The translations under genes and the position numbers were made by a program. Source: Actinomycetota bacterium (lineage in GTDB: Bacteria; Actinomycetota; Acidimicrobiia; Acidimicrobiales; JAJPHE01). Taken from it: a stretch of 62,311 nucleotides of DNA. Every line of letters starts with the position of its first letter. The stretch's first letter is position 1. The DNA is taken from the NCBI GenBank assembly GCA_021325435.1, contig JAJPHE010000111.1, positions 1 to 62,311 on the forward strand. The letters run 5' to 3'. Under the pieces are notes generated by a model. The model saw only the letters and a list, made by a program, of their open reading frames with translations. It was not told the origin of the DNA and made no database searches. Shown here piece after piece: positions 29,079 to 37,542 of this stretch.

Positions 29079-30472
29079 TGGGCGACCTCCGCGGTGGGCT
29101 GGGGCTCCGTCGTGCCGGACGGTGCGGGCTGGGACTCGGTCTCCTCGCCGCCCGGCACCTCGCCGGCGGCGACCTCCAGCTCGGCCCTATCCACCGGACG
29201 CCCCTCCTCGTCCACCGGCTCGACGTGCTCGACGAGCCACGCCAGGGCCTTCGCCTTGCGCACATCCGAGCGTAGCGCCTCCAACCCGTCGGATCGTTGA
29301 AGCTGGCGGCGCAGCTCGTTCTCGCGCACGCCGAAGCGCTGGGCGAGGCGCTCCACCTCGGCGTCGAGGTCCTCGCCGGTGGCCTCGATGGACTCGGCGT
29401 CGGCCAGGGCCCGCAGGGCGAGGTCGGCCTTGACCGCCTCGACGGCGCCCTCGCGCAGGCTGGCGACGAACTCCTCCTCGGAGGTACCGGTGGTGGCCAG
29501 ATAACGGGCGATGTCGGCCCCCTGGGCCTCCAGCCGGTGGGAGAGGTCATGGGCCCGCCGCTCCATCTCCGAATGCACCAGCGGCTCGGGCGCCTCGTCG
29601 GTCACCAGGCTGATGAGGGCGCCCAGGGCCCCGTCGCGCAGGGCCATGCGGGCCTGCACCCGCCGCACCGTCTCCAGCCGGCGCCGGATGTCGTCGCGCA
29701 GCTCGGCCACGCTCTCGAACTCGGAGGCGTCGGCGGCCCACTCGTCGGTCACCTCGGGAAGGACCTTCTCCTTGACCTCCTTCACGAGGACCTGGAAGGA
29801 GATCTCGCCGTGCTCCCCCGCCTCGGCGTTGAACTTGAGGATGTCGCCGATCCGGGCCCCCCGAAGGTTGTCGTCGAGCTCGGGGACGATGAGGCCGGAG
29901 CCCACCTCGTACATGAAGTCGTCGGCCGACAGGTCGTCGAAACGCTCGCCGTGGCGGTAGCCGGACACGTCGATGGTGACGTTGTCCTTGTCCTGGGCGG
30001 GACGGGCCACCTCGCGCAGCTCGGCCATCGTCTCGCGCAGCCGGTCGACCTGGGCGTCCACGTCCTCGTCGGATACGTCGGTGCGGGGAACCGTCACCTG
30101 CAGGCCGGCGTAGCCCGGTATGGCGACGGTCGGGCGGATCTCGACCACCGCCTCGAAGGTCACCGCCCCGGACTCCTCCCCCGAGGTGATGTCGATCTCC
30201 GGGGCGGCGATCGGGTCCACGTCGTTGTCGCGCACCGCCTGGGCGTAGTAGTCGGGCAGCGACACCCGCAGCGCCTCCTGGCGGGCGGCGTCCTTGCCTA
30301 TGCGGGCCTCGATCACCCGGCGGGGCGCCTTGCCGGGACGGAACCCGGGGATACGGACCTCGCTGGCGATCCGGCGGAAGGCGGCGTCGAGCGCCTTTTC
30401 GAACTCGGCCTCCTCGACCTCCACCGAGAGCTTCACCTTGTTGCCCTCGAGGGGCTCGAGCAGCGTCTTCAT
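29075..30472 (-). CDS. tig: Trigger factor
   Basis: 465 residues: ribosome-binding domain with the [17 protein letters not shown] signature, an FKBP-type peptidyl-prolyl isomerase domain around residues 150-240 ([19 protein letters not shown]), and a helical C-terminal chaperone region with an acidic tail. It binds nascent chains at the ribosome exit. TACACT on the minus strand (30484-30489) would start transcription five bases before the ATG at 30472. The tig-clpP-clpX order is the standard one. Confidence 0.96.
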
Positions 30473-30539
30473 CGAGAAGCCCGAGTGTACCGGCCGCCTG
30501 GGCGGGCCCCGACCCCGTTAACGAGGCCGGCGCCCCTGG

Positions 30540-31766
30540 TCAGCGGGGCAGCTCGCGCCAGGGCAGCTCACGGTCGGCGCGGGGCTCGCCGGGCAGGCCG
30601 AGGACCCGCTCCCCGATGATGTTCTTCTGCACCTGGTCGGTGCCGCCGGCGATGTGACCGGCCGGACCCGACAGGAAAGCGTCGCGCCACGAGGCGGCCG
30701 TCTCGTCGCCTCCGGCCACCGCGGCCGGCCCCAGCATGGACAGGGCCGCCTCGGAGGTGCGGGTCCCCAGCTCGGCGCCGGCCAGCTTGGCCACCGACCC
30801 CTCCGGTCCGGGCACCTTGCCCTGGGCGGCGGCGGTGCGGGTGCGCAAACCGATGAACTTGAGGGACTGGCCCCGGATGTAGGCGTCGGCCAGGCTCTGG
30901 CGCACCAGCGGATCGGACCCGGCCCCCACCCGGGCGGCCAGCTTGATCAGGCGGTCGGGGCCGCCTCCCCGTCCACCCCCGCCGCCGGCGCCGATGGCGA
31001 CCCGCTCGTTCATCAGCGTGGTGATGGCGATCCGCCACCCGTCGTTCACGTCTCCGATCACGTTGTCCACCGGCACACGGACGTCGTCGAAGAAGACCTC
31101 GTTGAACGACGACGCCCCGTTCATCTGGCGCAGCGGGCGGATGGTGACCCCGGGGGCGTGCATGTCCACGATGAAGGCCGTGATGCCCCGGTGCTTGGGC
31201 ACCTCGGGGTCGGTGCGGCAGATGATCTCGCCGAAGTCGGAGTACTGAGCGCCCGAGGTCCAGACCTTCTGGCCGTTGAGCACCCACTCGTCCCCGTCGC
31301 GCACCGCCATGGTGGACAGGGACGCGACGTCGGAGCCGGCGCCGGGCTCGCTGAACAGCTGGCACCAGATCTCGTCCCCTCTGAGCAGCGGCACGAGGTA
31401 GCGCGACGCCTGGGAGTCGGTCCCATGGGCCCGCAGGGTGGGGGCGATCATGCCGAGGCCGATGACGAAGGCGGCCGCCGGCACGGGGTGGCGGGCCTCC
31501 TCCTGGTCGAAGATGACCTGCTCCATGGTCGTGCCGTTGCGCCCGCCGAGCTCGGGCTCCCAGGGGATCTTGGCCAACCCCGCCTCGAACTTGGCCCGTT
31601 GCCAGGCCTTGGCCAGGCTGATCCAGTCGGGCGAGCCCATGGCGTGCTCCTCCGAGGGAGGCCCCCCAGCCCGGCCGGAACCCACGACCTTGGGCACGTT
31701 CTCGTCGAGCCAGGCCCGGCACTCCTGGCGCCAGGCGGCCTGTTCCGGCGTGTCCTCGAAGTCCAT
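30540..31766 (-). CDS. Acyl-CoA dehydrogenase
   Basis: 408 residues: begins MDFEDTPEQAAWRQECRAWL, with QLFSEPGAGSDVASL in the FAD domain and the C-terminal GGTDQVQKNIIGERVLGLP typical of actinobacterial FadE proteins. It oxidises an acyl-CoA, possibly a steroid or branched side chain; the substrate is not evident. ATG 31766 is chosen because AAGGGGGAG lies seven bases before it. It stands alone, 67 bases upstream of tig on the same strand, and its fold differs clearly from the other acyl-CoA dehydrogenase at 11-12 kb. Confidence 0.9.
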   Translation of the reverse strand: MDFEDTPEQAAWRQECRAWLDENVPKVVGSGRAGGPPSEEHAMGSPDWISLAKAWQRAKFEAGLAKIPWEPELGGRNGTTMEQVIFDQEEARHPVPAAAFVIGLGMIAPTLRAHGTDSQASRYLVPLLRGDEIWCQLFSEPGAGSDVASLSTMAVRDGDEWVLNGQKVWTSGAQYSDFGEIICRTDPEVPKHRGITAFIVDMHAPGVTIRPLRQMNGASSFNEVFFDDVRVPVDNVIGDVNDGWRIAITTLMNERVAIGAGGGGGRGGGPDRLIKLAARVGAGSDPLVRQSLADAYIRGQSLKFIGLRTRTAAAQGKVPGPEGSVAKLAGAELGTRTSEAALSMLGPAAVAGGDETAASWRDAFLSGPAGHIAGGTDQVQKNIIGERVLGLPGEPRADRELPWRELPR

Positions 31767-32008
31767 GTCTCCCCCTTCCGGGCTCATCCTGGCTCACAGG
31801 CGGACAGAAGCGCACCCCGAACGGCGTCATCGGAGGCGGGGACCCACGTCTATTGGGGCAGTGGTCCCAGCCGGCGGCGCCGGGCGTCAGAAGCAGACAC
31901 CCACCGCCGCCCAGTCGGAGCACCGTCAGCCGAAGCGGTCGGCCTCTGGGGGGCCGGCCGGACCGGCCCGCCGGTGGGCCCACGACCTTTTCGGGTACTG
32001 CCCGCCCG

Positions 32009-32557
32009 GTGGCCACGAGCGAGCAGACCGGGCAGCTGGGCCTCGCCGAATACTTGGCGGCCACCCTGCGGCTCGTCCTGCTCGGGGGGGCCGCCATCGC
32101 CGCCATGGGAGTGGCTGGACGGTTCCTCCAGTGGCCGCTGCTGTCCGCGACCCTCGGCCCGACCATCTACGTGTTCATGGCCCACCCCCGCAGCGAGTCG
32201 GCCCGGCTGCGTTCCGCCGTGGTCGGGCACGCCACGGCCGTGGCTGCCGGGCTGTTCAGCGTGGCCGTGTTCGGCCTGTGGAACCACCCGGCCTCCAACA
32301 TGGCCGGGCACGTGACCCTGCACCAGGCGGGGGCGTCGGCGGTCGCGTTGGGTATCACCCTGGCCGTGCTCCACCTCGCCCAGGCCCATCACGCCCCGGC
32401 CGGCGCCACCGCTCTCTTGGTGGCCACGGGGATCGCCCACCCAGGCCGACCCCTGTTCGGCCTAATGATCGGGGTCGGAGCGGTCGTCGCCTTGGGGCCG
32501 GCCCTGGGCCGGTTCCCCCTGGGCCGGACCGGATTGGCCGAAGAAGAGCAGCAGTGA
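32009..32557 (+). CDS. HPP-family-like integral membrane protein
   Basis: 182 residues with four or five predicted membrane helices (LRLVLLGGAAIAAMGVAG, SAVVGHATAVAAGLFSVAVFGL, FGLMIGVGAVVALGPALG) and the LSATLGPTIYVFMAHPRSESA segment, close to the HPP-family pattern. Some HPP proteins take up nitrite, but most are uncharacterised. The start is uncertain; GTG 32009 is used because the frame before it looks non-coding and TACTGC (31996-32001) ends seven bases upstream. Its stop overlaps the next start as GTGA, so the two membrane proteins are coupled. Confidence 0.7.
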   Translation: MATSEQTGQLGLAEYLAATLRLVLLGGAAIAAMGVAGRFLQWPLLSATLGPTIYVFMAHPRSESARLRSAVVGHATAVAAGLFSVAVFGLWNHPASNMAGHVTLHQAGASAVALGITLAVLHLAQAHHAPAGATALLVATGIAHPGRPLFGLMIGVGAVVALGPALGRFPLGRTGLAEEEQQ

Positions 32558-33477
32558 GCTTCCTCGCCTATGTCCTGGCCGTCCTGGCCGCGGGGGCCAA
32601 CGCCACCTCCAACGTGCTGCAGCGGATGGCCAACCGCGAGGAGCCGCCCGAGCTCTCGATGAGCCCGCGCCTCATCGTCGACCTGGTCCAGCGGCCGGTG
32701 TGGCTGGCCGGCATGGTCGCCGTCATCCTCTCCTTCGCGCTCATGGCGGCCGCCCTGGGCATGGGGCAACTGGCCGCCATCCAGCCCATTGCGGTCCTCG
32801 AGCTGCCGCTCACCCTGGTGGGAGCGGCCAAGGTCTTCGGGGCTGGGCTCGGCAAACGCGAGTGGGCGGCGGCGGCCGTCATGAGCGCCGGGCTGGCCGG
32901 GCTCATCGCCTTCCTCTCCCCCGCCGCCGGCCACCACGGCCGGGCGCCCGCCGCCGACTGGCTGGTGGCCAGTGCCGCCACCATCGCCTTGGTCATCGCC
33001 TGCGTCGCCGCCAGCTACACCGGGCCTCCGGCACGACGCCCGGCGCTGCTCGGGGTGGCGACCGGAATCACCTTCGGGCTGACGGCCGCCTATATGAAAG
33101 GCATGACCGCCGGTTACCGGCACGGCATCGGCGGCGTCTTCCTCTCGTGGCAGACCTACGCCATGGTGGCGGCGGGGCTGGTCGGCATGTTCCTGATGCA
33201 GAACGCCCTGCAGGCCGGGCGCCTCATTGCCGCCCAGCCCGGCATCACTCTCGCCGACCCGCCCATCGCCATCGTCTGGGGCGTCTTCGTGTTCAAGGAG
33301 TCCACCAAGGGGGGCGTCTTCGTCGTCCTCGCCGTCCTGTCCGGGCTGGCCATGGCCGCCGGCGCCGCCGTGCTGGCCCGCTCGCCGCTGCTCGAGGGCG
33401 AGTCCGCCACCGAGGAGCCCGACATGCGGCAGAACGGCGATGAGGGCGAGCGGCGGGCCCCTACGATGGGCTCCTGA
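32554..33477 (+). CDS. DMT-superfamily (EamA/NIPA-like) transporter
   Basis: 307 residues with about nine predicted membrane helices (SFLAYVLAVLAAGANATSNV at the start, ADPPIAIVWGVFVFKES near the end) and two internal halves, as in drug/metabolite transporters. A polar tail of about 30 residues follows. GTG 32554 overlaps the HPP-like stop. The substrate is unknown. The stop codon ends one base before the first base of tRNA-Pro, so the tRNA may lie in the same transcript. Confidence 0.75.
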   Translation: MSFLAYVLAVLAAGANATSNVLQRMANREEPPELSMSPRLIVDLVQRPVWLAGMVAVILSFALMAAALGMGQLAAIQPIAVLELPLTLVGAAKVFGAGLGKREWAAAAVMSAGLAGLIAFLSPAAGHHGRAPAADWLVASAATIALVIACVAASYTGPPARRPALLGVATGITFGLTAAYMKGMTAGYRHGIGGVFLSWQTYAMVAAGLVGMFLMQNALQAGRLIAAQPGITLADPPIAIVWGVFVFKESTKGGVFVVLAVLSGLAMAAGAAVLARSPLLEGESATEEPDMRQNGDEGERRAPTMGS

Positions 33478-33478
33478 C

Positions 33479-33552
33479 CGGGGCGTAGCGCAGCCTGGTA
33501 GCGCACCACCTTTGGGAGGTGGCGGTCGTGGGTTCAAATCCCACCGCCCCGA
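33479..33552 (+). tRNA. tRNA-Pro (anticodon TGG)
   Basis: A full cloverleaf can be drawn: acceptor stem CGGGGCG/CGCCCCG, D-stem GCGC/GCGC, anticodon stem CCACC/GGTGG with loop TTTGGGA (anticodon 33513-33515), T-stem GTGGG/CCCAC with TTCAAAT. The discriminator is A; CCA is not encoded. It starts one base after the stop codon of the transporter gene. Confidence 0.97.
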
Positions 33553-33581
33553 CGGACGGAGAGTAGGTTCTCCGCTCCCGC

Positions 33582-33655
33582 GCGGGTGTAGCTCAATGGC
33601 AGAGCTCCAGCCTTCCAAGCTGGCTATGCGGGTTCAATTCCCGTCACCCGCTCCA
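33582..33655 (+). tRNA. tRNA-Gly (anticodon TCC), CCA encoded
   Basis: The cloverleaf has acceptor stem GCGGGTG/CACCCGC, D-stem GCTC/GAGC, anticodon stem CCAGC/GCTGG with loop CTTCCAA (anticodon 33614-33616) and T-loop TTCAATT. The discriminator is T at 33652 and CCA (33653-33655) is encoded, unlike the tRNA-Pro 29 bases upstream. Confidence 0.97.
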
Positions 33656-33667
33656 AAGGCTCAGTTA

Positions 33668-34660
33668 TCAGCGCCGGCGCAGCGTGTACACCGGCACCCG
33701 CCCGATGCCCTTCAGGGTGCGGACCCGGCGCAGCTGGCGGAGCGAGAACGCCGGCACCTCGCCGAGAAGGTCAGCCAGCTCGGCCGACACCAGCACGGTG
33801 CCGGGCCGGGCGATGTTCACCAGCCGGCTGGCCAGGTTGACGGCCGGTCCGAGCAGGTCGCCCTCGCGCACGATCACCGGGCCGAGGGCCAACCCAACCC
33901 GCACGTCGGGCACCGCCTCGTCGGCCGAGTAGGTGGCAGCCAGCTCGAGGCCCACCTCGGCGGCGGTGACGGGGTCGTCCACCGCGAAGAAGACCTCGTC
34001 GCCGATCATCTTCACCACCCGCCCACCGAAGGCGGCGATGCGGTCGTAGGCGATCTCCTCGAAGCGGTCGACGACCGTGGCCAGGGTGGTCTCGTCCGCC
34101 TCCTGGCTGAAGGCAGTGAACCCGACGAGGTCGGCGAACCCGACGGTCAACGAGATCCCACCTTCGCGGGCCTCGACCACGCCGACCGACTCGCGGGCGA
34201 GGGCAGCCAGCAGGTGACGGCGCCAGCCGTAGGTGATGTAGCGCTCGAGCTCGTCGGCCAGGGCAGAGACGAAGTTCACCACCGCCCCGGTCAGCTCGGC
34301 CGGTTCGACGCCCTCGGCCTGCATGACGCCGGCGAGGCGTTCGGCCACGACGTGGACCTCGGACTCGGCCATGCGGGCCGCCGACTGGCCGATGACCCGG
34401 GTGAGCTGGAGGAGGGTGGCCTGCTCGACCGCCCCTGAGTCGACCAGCCGGTGAGCGGAGCCCAAGGTCTGCAGGTCCAGGTCGGTGAAGATGCGCTCGT
34501 CGTCGCGGGCGTCGGGGAAGCCCATGGCCCGCCAGAGGCGACGGGCCTCGTCCTCCGGCACCCCCGACGCCGCTGCCAGCTCGGCCCGGGTGTAGCGGGC
34601 CTCGCCCACCACCCGGCGTTCCGCCTCTGACCAGACATACGGAGGCTGGACCTCGGTCAC
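33668..34660 (-). CDS. Class III adenylate/guanylate cyclase with N-terminal regulatory domain
   Basis: 330 residues. The first 160 form a helical regulatory domain beginning with an HTH-like ARYTRAELAAASGVPEDEARR, similar in layout to the pH-sensing inhibitory domain of mycobacterial Rv1264. The cyclase domain follows with metal-binding Asp in FADLVGFTAFS, Lys and Asp in VVKMIGDEVFF, and the Asn/Arg pair in GPAVNLASRL; the Lys favours ATP over GTP. No membrane segment is seen. It stands alone, convergent with tRNA-Gly. GTG 34660 is the start. Confidence 0.88.
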   Translation of the reverse strand: MTEVQPPYVWSEAERRVVGEARYTRAELAAASGVPEDEARRLWRAMGFPDARDDERIFTDLDLQTLGSAHRLVDSGAVEQATLLQLTRVIGQSAARMAESEVHVVAERLAGVMQAEGVEPAELTGAVVNFVSALADELERYITYGWRRHLLAALARESVGVVEAREGGISLTVGFADLVGFTAFSQEADETTLATVVDRFEEIAYDRIAAFGGRVVKMIGDEVFFAVDDPVTAAEVGLELAATYSADEAVPDVRVGLALGPVIVREGDLLGPAVNLASRLVNIARPGTVLVSAELADLLGEVPAFSLRQLRRVRTLKGIGRVPVYTLRRR

Positions 34661-34761
34661 TGGCCCAGGCTTGCAGAACCTGGGTCACGGGCGGCGCGAA
34701 TGGTGCCTACTACCATGCCGGTGGGCGGATTTCACCGGACCGGCGGCGAGCCGGGGCTGGG

Positions 34762-35217
34762 GTGCCGTCCCGACCCAACCAGCGACCGGAGGGTGCGACC
34801 CTGCGAGCGGCGACCGTCCGCACGATGATCATCGTCGCCACCGCGGCGGTGGGAGCGCTGCTCGTCGCCGGCATCGTCGGCGCCGTCGTGCACAACGGCA
34901 CTCCGTCGGCCACTCCACCCGCCCCCACATCCCCTGCCGCGCCCACCTCCACCGCCGCGCCAACGACGGCGGCTCCCTCCACCACCGCACCGGCCCGCAC
35001 CCCGACCTCCACCACGTCGCCGCCGACCACCGCGTCCGCCCCGAGCACGCCGACGACCACGGCCCCGTCGGGGCTGGCGGTGGGGGGCGGTGCCGTTCCG
35101 CAGGAGACGCAGCTGTCCAAAACCGGGGGCCAGCCCTTCGCCATCCCGGGGGCGGCCGTCGCCACCGGGGCCCTCTTGCTGCGCCGGCGTGTGAGGCGCC
35201 GCTCAGGCCGGCACTGA
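34762..35217 (+). CDS. Cell-wall-anchored surface protein with LSKTG sorting tail
   Basis: 151 residues: an N-terminal hydrophobic stretch (MIIVATAAVGALLVAGIVGAV) that could be a signal peptide, about 60 residues of almost only Thr, Pro, Ala and Ser, and a C-terminal LSKTGG followed by a hydrophobic segment and RRRVRRRSGRH. This is the plan of a sortase substrate, with LSKTG in place of LPxTG. No folded domain is present, so it may be a spacer or glycosylated mucin-like coat. The start is uncertain (GTG 34762, or ATG 22 codons later). No sortase gene is in the window. Confidence 0.6.
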   Translation: MPSRPNQRPEGATLRAATVRTMIIVATAAVGALLVAGIVGAVVHNGTPSATPPAPTSPAAPTSTAAPTTAAPSTTAPARTPTSTTSPPTTASAPSTPTTTAPSGLAVGGGAVPQETQLSKTGGQPFAIPGAAVATGALLLRRRVRRRSGRH

Positions 35218-35258
35218 CCCCTCGGGCAGCGACGAAGGGATGTATAGGCTCCCCCGCC

Positions 35259-36374
35259 ATGAAGACCAAGGCTGCGGTGCTCTGGAACCTCAACGAACCC
35301 TGGAAGGTCGAGGAGGTGGAGCTGGGAGACCCCGTCGCCGGTGAGGTGCGGGTGAAGCTCGCCGCCTCCGGGCTCTGTCACTCCGACGAGCATCTGGTCA
35401 CCGGAGACATACCGGCCGCGCTGCCGGTCATCGGCGGGCACGAGGGTGCCGGCATCGTCGACGCCGTCGGCCCCGGGGTGACGAGCGTCCAGGAGGGCGA
35501 CCATGTCGTCCTCGGCTTCATCCCGTCGTGCGGTCGCTGCCGCATGTGCTCGACCGGGCGCCAGAACCTCTGCGACCTGGGCGCCATGCTCATGGGGGGC
35601 GTGGCCCTGGCCGATCAGACCCACCGGTTCAAGACCGCCAGCGGTCAGGGGGTCGGCACCATGTGTCTGCTCGGCACCTTCTCGCCGTACACGGTCGTGC
35701 ACGAGTCGTCGGTGATCAAGATCGAGGACGACATCCCGCTCGACAAGGCCGCCCTGGTCGGGTGTGGCGTCACGACCGGGTGGGGATCGGCGGTCTACGC
35801 CGCCGAGGTGCAGCCGGGCGACACCGTCGTCGTGGTCGGCATCGGTGGCATCGGCGCCAACGTGGTGCAGGGGGCCAAGCTGGCCGGCGCCCGCTACATC
35901 GTCGCCGTCGACCCGGTCGAGTTCAAGCGTGAGCAGGCCCAGGCGTTCGGGGCCACCCACACGGCGGAGAGCATCGACAAGGCCTTCTCGCTGGTGAACG
36001 ACATCACCTGGGGCCAGCTGGCCGACAAGGCCATCATCACGACCGGGGTCGCCACCGGCGACCTGATCGCCCCCACCATGAGCCTCGTCTCCAAGGGCGG
36101 CCGGGTCGTCGTCACCGCCGTCGGCCCGTTCCTGCAGAGCGACGTCAAGCTCAGCCTGTTCGAGCTCACCCTCTTCCAGAAGGAGCTGCGGGGCAGCATC
36201 TTCGGGTCAGCCAACCCGCGGGCCGACATCCCCAAGCTCCTGTCGCTCTACCGCGACGGCCTGCTGAAGCTCGACGAGCTGGTGACCCGGACCTACACGC
36301 TCGAGCAGGTCAACGAGGGCTATCAGGACATGCGCGACGGAAAGAACATCCGCGGCGTGATCATGTACGACTGA
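35259..36374 (+). CDS. NDMA-dependent zinc alcohol dehydrogenase (TIGR03989-like)
   Basis: 371 residues of the zinc-dependent medium-chain family: catalytic zinc ligands in ASGLCHSDEHLVTGD and GGHEGAG, four structural-zinc cysteines in CGRCRMCSTGRQNLC, and the nucleotide fold VVVVGIGGIGANVV. The sequence matches the actinobacterial group that keeps tightly bound NAD and needs an artificial acceptor such as NDMA in the test tube; in cells it probably uses mycofactocin. No mycofactocin genes are in the window. TAGGCT (35245-35250) ends eight bases before the ATG, so the message is probably leaderless. Confidence 0.9.
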   Translation: MKTKAAVLWNLNEPWKVEEVELGDPVAGEVRVKLAASGLCHSDEHLVTGDIPAALPVIGGHEGAGIVDAVGPGVTSVQEGDHVVLGFIPSCGRCRMCSTGRQNLCDLGAMLMGGVALADQTHRFKTASGQGVGTMCLLGTFSPYTVVHESSVIKIEDDIPLDKAALVGCGVTTGWGSAVYAAEVQPGDTVVVVGIGGIGANVVQGAKLAGARYIVAVDPVEFKREQAQAFGATHTAESIDKAFSLVNDITWGQLADKAIITTGVATGDLIAPTMSLVSKGGRVVVTAVGPFLQSDVKLSLFELTLFQKELRGSIFGSANPRADIPKLLSLYRDGLLKLDELVTRTYTLEQVNEGYQDMRDGKNIRGVIMYD

Positions 36375-36378
36375 CGTC

Positions 36379-37542
36379 TCACCGCGGCGTGACCGTGCGC
36401 CGGAGCATCAGCGCTCCGGCGCTCAACAGCACCACGGCAAAGACGGCCAGCGCGGCCACGTCCCAGCCGATGGCCGCCAGACCGGCGTGGCGGAAGACGA
36501 GGGCGACGTAGCCGTCCATGGCCCAGGCCGTCGGGAACAGGTGCCCCACCGTGCGCATGGCGGGGCCGACGATGTCGAGGGACCACATGCACCCGCCGAG
36601 CATCCCCATGCCGATGGCGGCGGGGATGCCGATAGCCCCGGCCTGTTCGGGCGAGCGGGCCAGGGTGCCGAGGAGCATCCCACCGCCGGCGGCGGCCAGG
36701 GCCGCCAGCACGACGAGGACGATCACTCCCAATGGATTGCCCCAGTCGACCCGCAGGATCACCCAGCCGACCACGACCAGCAGGAGGGCCTCGACGACGG
36801 CGGCGACGACGAGAGGAACGGCCTCGCCCAGCATCACCGCCCCGGTCGAGGTCGGCGTGGACAGCATGCGCCGGGTGAGACCGAGCCGGCGGCTCTGCAC
36901 GAAACCGGCCGAGCCGGTGAGGGCCACCACGAAGGTGAACAGCACCACGTTGGACGGCGCGGTGTAGGCGTAGGGGCTCGGGGACTGCACCTTCGAGTTG
37001 CGGTCGGCGGCGAAGGCGGCGTTGGTCATGGCCTCGGCCCGACCCAGCCCGGTCGCCAAGGGCACGCCCCGGGTGGCCAGGGCGTAGCGGGCGGCGGCGA
37101 TCTCTGCCCCCTGGGTCGCCAGCACGTTCGAGAGCTGAGCCCGGGCGTCCTCCGCCTGGGGCTGGCCCACGTCGTAGACGGCGGTGACCGTCGCCCCGCC
37201 CCCGGCGAGCAGGCGGGCGCCGTATCCGGCAGGGATGACCACGCCGGCCAGCAGCAGGTTGCGCCGAACGCTGCGCTTCACCGCCCCGGCGTCGTGCACG
37301 GTCCGAACCGAGACCTGATCGGAGCGGGCCAGGAGGGCCACGGCCCGGGCCGACAAGGCGGAGTGGTCCTCGTCGACCACGCCGACGACGATCTTCTTTC
37401 CGGCGCCGAACACGCCGCCGACCAGGAGCATGATCATCATGGGCAGAACGAGGGCGCCGAAGTAGACCCGGCGGTCGCCGCCCACCCGGCGCAGGTTGGC
37501 CAGGGCGATGGCCGCCGCCCGGCGCAGCTGGTCGCCGGTCAC
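36379..37542 (-). CDS. ABC-2 type exporter permease
   Basis: 387 residues: an N-terminal membrane helix, a long extracytoplasmic domain of about 150 residues (VVGVVDEDHSALSARAVALL), then five or six helices with ALTGSAGFVQSRRLGLTRRML and ARSPEQAGAIGIPAAIGMG, the ABC2_membrane_3 plan. GTG 37542 overlaps the stop of the second permease as GTGA. With that permease and the ATPase it forms a complete exporter. The substrate is unknown; no resistance or biosynthesis genes adjoin it. Confidence 0.85.
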   Translation of the reverse strand: MTGDQLRRAAAIALANLRRVGGDRRVYFGALVLPMMIMLLVGGVFGAGKKIVVGVVDEDHSALSARAVALLARSDQVSVRTVHDAGAVKRSVRRNLLLAGVVIPAGYGARLLAGGGATVTAVYDVGQPQAEDARAQLSNVLATQGAEIAAARYALATRGVPLATGLGRAEAMTNAAFAADRNSKVQSPSPYAYTAPSNVVLFTFVVALTGSAGFVQSRRLGLTRRMLSTPTSTGAVMLGEAVPLVVAAVVEALLLVVVGWVILRVDWGNPLGVIVLVVLAALAAAGGGMLLGTLARSPEQAGAIGIPAAIGMGMLGGCMWSLDIVGPAMRTVGHLFPTAWAMDGYVALVFRHAGLAAIGWDVAALAVFAVVLLSAGALMLRRTVTPR

